Source: Bacillota bacterium
GTDB lineage: Bacteria > Bacillota > Clostridia > Oscillospirales > Ruminococcaceae
NCBI GenBank assembly: GCA_023396225.1
Contig: JAEWWT010000006.1
Coordinates: 62,001 to 126,000, forward strand
Direction of reading: 5' to 3'
Length of the DNA stretch: 64,000 nucleotides
Shown: one piece after another, positions 58,274-64,000 of the stretch
How the letters are laid out: every line of letters starts with the position of its first letter
How positions within the stretch are numbered: position 1 is the first letter of the stretch
Translations under genes and position numbers: made by a program
Notes under the pieces: generated by a model
Seen by the model: the letters and a program-made list of their open reading frames with translations, nothing else
What the model was told of the DNA's origin: nothing
The model's database searches: none

Positions 58274-60850
58274 ATGGCTGAATCAAAACGGCCTAATTGC
58301 AGGACAAAAGGTGCAGTACTGATAATGGTGCTTACTATTATGTTTGTACTTATTATCATGCTTATTGCCACTTTATCCGTTGTTGCCACTGCAAAGCAGC
58401 GGACATATACTAGCTTTGAAGAAACACAGGCCAGCTTGACTTCCAGGTCGGCTATAGAGTTCTTTGTAAAGGATCTTAGCAATAACAATTCTACTAAAAT
58501 TACTGGCTCTGTTGATCCATATTACACAGCGTCGACTGAAATGACATATGCACGTCAGATAGAGATGGATATAAGAACACTTAAAGCTATAGATACCGAC
58601 AAATCTGTAACAGGAACAGGCGCAACAGATAAATGGTATACTACGTGGTTAGGTGATAACTCCAAACCTGTGCCTACAGATTGCGATCCAGATAATTTCA
58701 GCTATGATGATAATGATCCTGATGCGCTATATCAATACTTTGACAATACTGCGCCAGCCGAACCTGCTCAAATGAAGGTAGGCGCTACTGCTATTACATA
58801 TAACAACGGATCTGGATCTTCATCTGATCCACCAATGCTAAAGTATGAGGTTACATTGCCTAAGGCTGAAAATGGCACTAATAAGTATGGTAAGTTTGCG
58901 GACAGCGATCAGAAAGTAATTGTAACTGTTGAAGTTCTTGACAGATATTACAATAAGGGAACATTTAACGGAGTTACATCTGCAAAGTACGGAGACAGGA
59001 CAAAGGATTATGTAAAACTCCGTGTTACTGCTACAGCTGTATTTGATGATTATGAATCAACTACGGTTATTATTGTTGAACCTACAACCCCTCCAACTGT
59101 ACTCAGAAATGACTTTACAAAGGGTGTCGTTGCAACTGGTTCAGCTACTGCAACCCCTAAGATTTATGCTTTAGGTGGTATGGCTGCAAATTCAAACTAT
59201 ACAATGACAGACAATAATATTTTTGACAGCTTATATGTAAATGGGGATTTAACTTTTGGTAGCTCAGGTACCCTTAACCTTGGACCTGATTGCTACATAG
59301 TAGCAACTGGTGATATATATTATAATTCTTCAGCTGAGTTATTATCTAGAACAAATAAGTCCTATATTTATGCAGGCGGAACATTTAACATGACTGTTAA
59401 CGGTAAAATTGGAGATTCTTCACATCCACTTGATATCATATGCAACGGCGGAAAAATTACGCAAGGTGGTCCAATTTATGGGGACATTTATTGCGAGGGA
59501 GATTTAATAATTGGCGAAGCTAATATAATTGGAGACATATATTGTAGTGGAACGGTATATCTGCAAAACAATAAATACCTAAAAGCATCAAACTTTAATG
59601 ATCCAAGCACATGGATTCTTGATTCTGGCTCAGGTCAAAAAGTAGAAGGGAAAATACATTCTGGGGATATTAGACCATGGGCACCAGCAGATCCATATGC
59701 TTGGCCTGTTCCTACTCTGCTTACATATGGAAGTACGAATGGAATTTCTACTTTATTAGGTACATATTCGTCAGTTGTAGATAACACTGCATTATCAGAA
59801 GACCTTAGCTATTTTGAGACAGGGACATCTGAACCTGACCTTAATGCAGCCACACCAAGACCTATATCTCAATATAAAACGACAGAAACCAATAAAACAG
59901 TTAATGATGCAAAATTAAGAACCATAACCCTTTCTCTTCCGGGAAATATGTATGGAACAGGCATTGGCGGCATTCCAGCTGAACCTAAGAAGTATGAAAT
60001 ACCGTCATTCGAGTATGAATATCCTGTTTATCTTTCAGTTTCCGAAAATCCTGCAACAGGAACTACAACAGGGTATAAACTAGATGGCTATGTTAGTGCA
60101 CTTGATAAATATATGAAAGATACTGGACAAACGAAGGATGAGGATGGGAATAATCTAGTGGATTTGAATAAATTTACATCCACTAATGCGACTGTATCAG
60201 GTGGAAAGATTTCGTCTGATGGAATATTACCTGCCACAACTTATTCCGGCACTACTATAATTAAACCTGGAGTAACTCTTCAATTAGAAGCCGGTACTTA
60301 TTATGGTACCTTTATTGCAGACGATGATACGGATGATATAAATATCATTATTCCTGATAATACAAGCGTAACATTAAAGTGTCAAATTTATTCTAAGGAT
60401 TTGGCACAGATATTAAAGGCTGGTCCTTACTCTGCTTCTCCAACACATAAGAATGGAACAATCTATGCCGGATTCCAGTCCACTCCAGGAATTAAATGTG
60501 ATGCTCCAAGAATTAATATGTATGTAGGAACAGGTGCAACAGTAACCTTTGATGATGAAGGTCCAACACCAACACTAATAAACGCATATATTTATGGACC
60601 GAACGCTACTCTTAATCTTGGTAAATCAAGATCTAACACCAGTATGAGTTATAATGACTGTACACCATTTAGTCACCGCTGTGCAGCTGTTGGGGCAATG
60701 GTGTTCGGAAATGTAAATGCAACTGATGATAGTGCCGTAGTATTTATTCCACAAGGCACTTCTTCAACTCCACCACATCCACCTGGAGAATCACTTATTG
60801 CATGGGGAGTAAACCACTACACAAACGACAAAGAATATGGAAACACATAA
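58274..60850 (+). CDS. Giant pilin-operon protein with N-terminal membrane anchor and beta-helix-like body
   Basis: An 858-residue protein. The N-terminus resembles PilX-like proteins (KGAVLIMVLTIMFVLIIMLI, one hydrophobic helix at about 14-37), without a classic prepilin G-F-T-L-x-E site. The body is Gly/Asn/Thr-rich with many short strands. A central part repeats short strand-turn units ending in G-D-I (YIVATGDIYYNSS, GPIYGDIYCEGDLIIG, ANIIGDIYCSGTVYL) like bactofilin or beta-helix folds. It lies where large minor pilins sit. A tip adhesin role is inferred from position and size. AAAGGATGG precedes ATG 58274. Confidence 0.7.
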   Translation: MAESKRPNCRTKGAVLIMVLTIMFVLIIMLIATLSVVATAKQRTYTSFEETQASLTSRSAIEFFVKDLSNNNSTKITGSVDPYYTASTEMTYARQIEMDIRTLKAIDTDKSVTGTGATDKWYTTWLGDNSKPVPTDCDPDNFSYDDNDPDALYQYFDNTAPAEPAQMKVGATAITYNNGSGSSSDPPMLKYEVTLPKAENGTNKYGKFADSDQKVIVTVEVLDRYYNKGTFNGVTSAKYGDRTKDYVKLRVTATAVFDDYESTTVIIVEPTTPPTVLRNDFTKGVVATGSATATPKIYALGGMAANSNYTMTDNNIFDSLYVNGDLTFGSSGTLNLGPDCYIVATGDIYYNSSAELLSRTNKSYIYAGGTFNMTVNGKIGDSSHPLDIICNGGKITQGGPIYGDIYCEGDLIIGEANIIGDIYCSGTVYLQNNKYLKASNFNDPSTWILDSGSGQKVEGKIHSGDIRPWAPADPYAWPVPTLLTYGSTNGISTLLGTYSSVVDNTALSEDLSYFETGTSEPDLNAATPRPISQYKTTETNKTVNDAKLRTITLSLPGNMYGTGIGGIPAEPKKYEIPSFEYEYPVYLSVSENPATGTTTGYKLDGYVSALDKYMKDTGQTKDEDGNNLVDLNKFTSTNATVSGGKISSDGILPATTYSGTTIIKPGVTLQLEAGTYYGTFIADDDTDDINIIIPDNTSVTLKCQIYSKDLAQILKAGPYSASPTHKNGTIYAGFQSTPGIKCDAPRINMYVGTGATVTFDDEGPTPTLINAYIYGPNATLNLGKSRSNTSMSYNDCTPFSHRCAAVGAMVFGNVNATDDSAVVFIPQGTSSTPPHPPGESLIAWGVNHYTNDKEYGNT

Positions 60851-60868
60851 CTGAAAGGAGTAAAGTAT

Positions 60869-61285
60869 ATGAAAACTAAAATTAAAGGCTTTACCCTTGT
60901 AGAATGTATCGTGGCAATTGCTGTTCTGTCAATCGGCACTCTCGTTATGGCAAGCATTTATGCATGCGTTGCTCAGATTAACGAGAAAACATTCAGGGCA
61001 AATGAAAGCCTTAGTCAGACTATCCAGCGTGTTGAAACGCAGTCGGATAAAACAACTGTTACAACCAATGAGGTCGCAAAAATAAATTCCGGTTCTGGAA
61101 TTGAGGTTACTTATACTAAACTTGATTCTTCAGGTGCAGCGACTTCAACTGAATATAAGATGAATTCAACTGTTTATGTAAGTTTTTCTCAAGATTCCGA
61201 TTCCCACAGTAATGAATATTACAGCAATACAAGTACAGACCCAATTGAGTTGAGATACAAATACTTCTCGTCTCCGACACCTTAA
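60869..61285 (+). CDS. Type IV prepilin-like protein 1 (PilV/GspI type)
   Basis: A 138-residue prepilin. The leader is MKTKIKG, cut before FTLVECIVAIAVLSIGTLVM; the Glu5 needed for assembly is present. The C-terminal globular domain is strand-rich. The short leader and the Cys after the Glu resemble minor pilins of the PilV/GspI group. GGAGTAAAG precedes the ATG. Encoded between the giant protein and a second prepilin. Confidence 0.88.
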   Translation: MKTKIKGFTLVECIVAIAVLSIGTLVMASIYACVAQINEKTFRANESLSQTIQRVETQSDKTTVTTNEVAKINSGSGIEVTYTKLDSSGAATSTEYKMNSTVYVSFSQDSDSHSNEYYSNTSTDPIELRYKYFSSPTP

Positions 61286-61297
61286 GGAGGAGTTTAC

Positions 61298-62047
61298 ATG
61301 AAAAATAAAAAACTCCGCGGATTCACCCTTGTTGAGATGATTATTGTTATTGCAATTATCGGTATAATTATGGCTGGGCTTGCAAACTTCTTTGTTCCAA
61401 TAAGAAGGGTGTTTGTTGAATCCACAAGCTATGAGTCATACCGTACTGTTCAGCAGGGTATGTCAAAATACATTGCCGAAAACACAAGGTATGCAACGGC
61501 TGTTGCTATTTACCCTAAGGGCGGTACTATTAATTCTGCTGAAGATGCAAAAAATACTTTTTTGGCTGCAATAAGTTCATCACCATCTACTGAACTAACC
61601 GAATCAGTTCATGTTATCACAATTGATAACACAACTGCTTACCCGGTTGGTAACCATGACTATTATGGACGGCTAAAGATGTATAGGTATAACAGTTCCA
61701 CAAGTTCCTGGCCGACAGACGACGGCTATGTTGCAATGGGAAAATCGTATTATGACAAGATGTCATATAGTGTTGCGCTGACACCTATTACAGGAACTTC
61801 TGCAGGACTTAACATTCAGGTTACAAGCAGCATGCTAGATGATACTTCAGGTGACCTTAAAGTAGCTTCTGATTCAAAGGTTATTTCAACTACTGATGCT
61901 GTAGCTTATGCTAATCTAAGCGCACCGATAAGTGGTAAGTATTTGCTTGATGACTTTGAAGATCCTTCTTCGCCAACTGGTTACAAGACAACAACAACAA
62001 AGGACCAAGATACTTATATCGTTTATACAACAATGGAATACAAATAA
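61298..62047 (+). CDS. Type IV prepilin-like protein 2 (PilW/GspJ type)
   Basis: A 249-residue prepilin. The leader MKNKKLRG is cut before FTLVEMIIVIAIIGIIMAGL with Glu5 intact. The large globular region (about 40-240) is rich in Tyr, Ser and Thr, consistent with a minor pilin of the PilW/GspJ size class. AAGGAGGAG precedes ATG 61298. Last plus-strand gene before the terminator at 62056. Confidence 0.88.
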   Translation: MKNKKLRGFTLVEMIIVIAIIGIIMAGLANFFVPIRRVFVESTSYESYRTVQQGMSKYIAENTRYATAVAIYPKGGTINSAEDAKNTFLAAISSSPSTELTESVHVITIDNTTAYPVGNHDYYGRLKMYRYNSSTSSWPTDDGYVAMGKSYYDKMSYSVALTPITGTSAGLNIQVTSSMLDDTSGDLKVASDSKVISTTDAVAYANLSAPISGKYLLDDFEDPSSPTGYKTTTTKDQDTYIVYTTMEYK

Positions 62048-62055
62048 CATAAAAA

Positions 62056-62087
62056 ATTCAGGGCGTGTAATCATACGCGCCCTGAAT
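62056..62087. terminator. Bidirectional terminator after the pilin genes
   Basis: ATTCAGGG and CCCTGAAT close a stem with an inner CGTGT/ATACG part; a two-base bulge separates them. Flanking A and T runs suit both strands (pilins plus, pilD minus). Confidence 0.85.
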
Positions 62088-62106
62088 AAAATGTGTTATA
62101 ATTTAA

Positions 62107-63111
62107 TCACACAACTGGAATCTGTGGAACAGTCAGAAAGCTTACATATGCATCAAAAATAACATTTCCGAAGAATGCCGCAAATGCAAGTCCTATTGTT
62201 AAGAATGGTCCGAATGCAAATGCATTATCCTTGTCATTATCTTTCTTCATCCTGCGGATAATAGCATAAAGTGCTCCCACCAGAACCGCAACGAACAATG
62301 CAACTATTGAGGCTTTCCAGCCAAGCAGTAAACCACCAGCACCCATCAGAATTATATCTCCCATCCCGAAACCGTAAACAGGACCTTTTTCATCAATGTT
62401 ATTCTGATGTTTCTCAATAATTGATTTTACTTTATCTATTTCCTTGTCGCTTTCCTTTTCTGCGATCATCCTTTTAAGACGGGATTTCAGCTTTCTTAGC
62501 GATTTATGATCCTCACTTATGAATAGTGAATATACTGCCGGAGTTATTACAAAGCCAATAAGAAGAAGCGGAATGCTGATTGACACCATTCCAAACAAAC
62601 CATCAGTAAGACTTACTTCATTGTATCTTATAAATAGCGGGAATATCTCTCTTAGCAGTCTTTCAACAGCTGCTAAAATGAACAGGTAAATAAGTACACA
62701 AACTGACATTTCCTGAGTATCGAAATCTTCAAAGCCAATTACTATAAGGCCAGCAAAGAATAATGCCAATACTGCAAAGTAAAATCCACAATAAATGATA
62801 TCGTATCTAAGGAAACTAAGTACAAACATTACACCCGTAAGACCTTCGACAAGCATATACCTCGGCGAGATTTTTTCTCCGCAGGCACGGCATCTTCCTT
62901 TAAGTATTAACCAGCTGAAAAGAGGAATAAGGTCATACCTTTTGATTTCAGTTCCGCAGGTCATACAATGTGAATTCTGCTTAATAAGCGATTCACCTTT
63001 CGGCAGCCTGTATATACAGACATTCAAAAAGCTTCCGATTGTAATACCAAACAGGAAAACCATAATATACATTATAATGTAACCGATAAGCTCCAGTGTT
63101 TCAATAGACAT
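62107..63111 (-). CDS. pilD: Prepilin peptidase PilD
   Basis: A 334-residue membrane aspartyl peptidase that cuts prepilin leaders and N-methylates. The start GSFLNVCIYRLPKGESL, two C-x-x-C pairs (HCMTCG, CRACG) and the active-site Asp motifs (IGFEDFDTQEM and GFGMGDIILMGAGG) are clear. Eight or so membrane helices are present. A long charged loop (about 205-250; KSRLKRMIAEKESDKEIDK) between helices is larger than usual. ATG 63109-63111 follows AAGGAG. Confidence 0.93.
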   Translation of the reverse strand: MSIETLELIGYIIMYIMVFLFGITIGSFLNVCIYRLPKGESLIKQNSHCMTCGTEIKRYDLIPLFSWLILKGRCRACGEKISPRYMLVEGLTGVMFVLSFLRYDIIYCGFYFAVLALFFAGLIVIGFEDFDTQEMSVCVLIYLFILAAVERLLREIFPLFIRYNEVSLTDGLFGMVSISIPLLLIGFVITPAVYSLFISEDHKSLRKLKSRLKRMIAEKESDKEIDKVKSIIEKHQNNIDEKGPVYGFGMGDIILMGAGGLLLGWKASIVALFVAVLVGALYAIIRRMKKDNDKDNAFAFGPFLTIGLAFAAFFGNVIFDAYVSFLTVPQIPVV

Positions 63112-63302
63112 AGGCGTCAACTCCTTAGTAATGAAAATAAGATATTAATTTTTAGATAATAATATTTTAACATATATATTTATTTTTTTCAATAGTTTAA
63201 TTATACACAAATCGATTACGGCGGTTATTTCTGCCGAAAGATCATTAATACCGCATTTTTGATCTTCTGTATATATTTCTGCGGAGAAAAGGGGTCTTTA
63301 TT

Positions 63303-64000
63303 ATGAAGAATATTCCTGTCGGACAATACATGGTAAACGAAGGAATAATCACCGAACAGCAGCTCCAGACTGTTCTCGACGCAAAAAAGAAGGACAACGT
63401 TCCGGGCAAATACTTTGGTGACTATGTTGTTGAGCTTGGATTTGTAACAGATGTTCAATTTGCACAGGTTCTTGCAAGAAAACTTAGTGTTCCTTACGTT
63501 GATCTTAATAATCCTGATACACCTATCAGTATAGAAGCTGTAAAGAAAATTCCTGAGGCTCTTGCAAAAAAGCATAACATCATTGCTATCAAGGTTACAG
63601 GAAAGCGTCTTACAGTTGCTACTAATGACCCTGTAAACTTCTACATATTTGAGGATATCAAGGTTACAACAGGTATGGATGTTGTTCCTGTTCTCTCAAC
63701 AAAAGCTGCAATTACAAAAGCTATCGGAAAAAACTACTCCATGCAGAATGTTTCCAACGTTCTCGACAGCGTTGAAAATCAGTTCCTTTCAGAAGATGAT
63801 CTCGGACTTGACGAAGAATCAGCTGAAAGAATAGACAATGCTCCTATTGTAAAGCTTGCCACTACTATTGTTGAAAACTCATTCCGTGCTGACGCAACGG
63901 ATATTCATATTGAGCCGTTCAAAACATTTACAAGAATTCGTATCCGTGTAAACGGCGACCTTATTGAACTTATGAACATTTCCAACGTTGTTCATAACTC
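63303..64000 (+). CDS. pilB: Type IV pilus extension ATPase PilB (partial, N-terminal part)
   Basis: 232 codons are visible before the right edge; the frame stays open to base 64000. The N-terminal MshEN/T2SSE-N domain shows MKNIPVGQYMVNEGIITEQQ, FGDYVVELGFVTDVQFAQVL and VPYVDLNNPDTP, the standard start of PilB/GspE. The beginning of the ATPase domain follows (APIVKLATTIVENSFR, ATDIHIEPFKTFTRIRIRVN). The nucleotide-binding motifs lie off the window. GAAAAGGGG precedes ATG 63303. Divergent from pilD. Confidence 0.92.
   Translation, partial: MKNIPVGQYMVNEGIITEQQLQTVLDAKKKDNVPGKYFGDYVVELGFVTDVQFAQVLARKLSVPYVDLNNPDTPISIEAVKKIPEALAKKHNIIAIKVTGKRLTVATNDPVNFYIFEDIKVTTGMDVVPVLSTKAAITKAIGKNYSMQNVSNVLDSVENQFLSEDDLGLDEESAERIDNAPIVKLATTIVENSFRADATDIHIEPFKTFTRIRIRVNGDLIELMNISNVVHN

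Noticed and set aside
63225..63575. Minus-strand frame of 116 codons
   Set aside because: It is antisense to the clear pilB start on the plus strand.

Overview
The window looks like a chromosome segment from a low-GC anaerobic Clostridia of the Ruminococcus type (Oscillospiraceae). The evidence is AT-rich DNA with AGGAGG-like ribosome binding sites, HrcA/CIRCE control of groESL, a YaaL-BofA gene pair, many Thr/Glu-rich lipoproteins, a BspA-like surface protein, and a type IV pilus locus of the kind found in rumen and gut ruminococci. No 16S, tRNA or CRISPR sequence was seen, so the assignment to genus is an inference.

Layout. 1-4 kb: end of cysS, a membrane cyclophilin and glgP. 4.2-12 kb: a compact phage-derived cluster (small and large terminase, portal, capsid, protease-like protein, three small connector or tail-type proteins, one tail-type protein) with no integrase, regulator, replication, tape-measure or lysis gene. 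It is split twice by repeats that also occur elsewhere in the chromosome. 12-21 kb: sugar-ABC ATPase, RsuA-type pseudouridine synthase, nitroreductase, RsmE, an HtrA-like protease with Pro/Gln repeats, and an OmpR-type two-component system. 21.5-27.5 kb: groES-groEL behind a CIRCE operator, a DUF3788 protein, a lipoprotein, and a minus-strand operon ending in yaaL-bofA. 27.6-37.7 kb: an internally deleted phosphoesterase, an alpha/beta hydrolase-fold protein without its nucleophile, then five tandem transglutaminase-like lipoproteins and a CNNM/CBS protein. 38-54.5 kb: hflX, acetyltransferases, recQ, a YfbR-like HD protein, a PhzF isomerase, a BspA-like gene broken by an in-frame TGA, mscL, a YgjP-like peptidase, alr, an LCP-like protein, small membrane proteins and an amidohydrolase. 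54.7-64 kb: a type IV pilus operon (pilC, a pilM-pilN fusion, pilO, a giant pilin-like protein, two prepilins), then pilD on the opposite strand and the start of pilB.

How genes work together. The pilus genes form an almost complete assembly machine, with the extension ATPase running off the right edge. The five transglutaminase-like lipoproteins form one collinear array that probably works at the cell surface. The two-component genes overlap and are co-transcribed, and groES and groEL form an HrcA-controlled operon.

The most unusual feature is a set of dispersed intergenic repeats built from hairpin modules (A, B, C, D, E below). Stem sequences change in a compensatory way between copies while loop sequences stay constant, so structure rather than sequence seems to be conserved. 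They occur in many different transcriptional contexts, including inside the phage-derived cluster.
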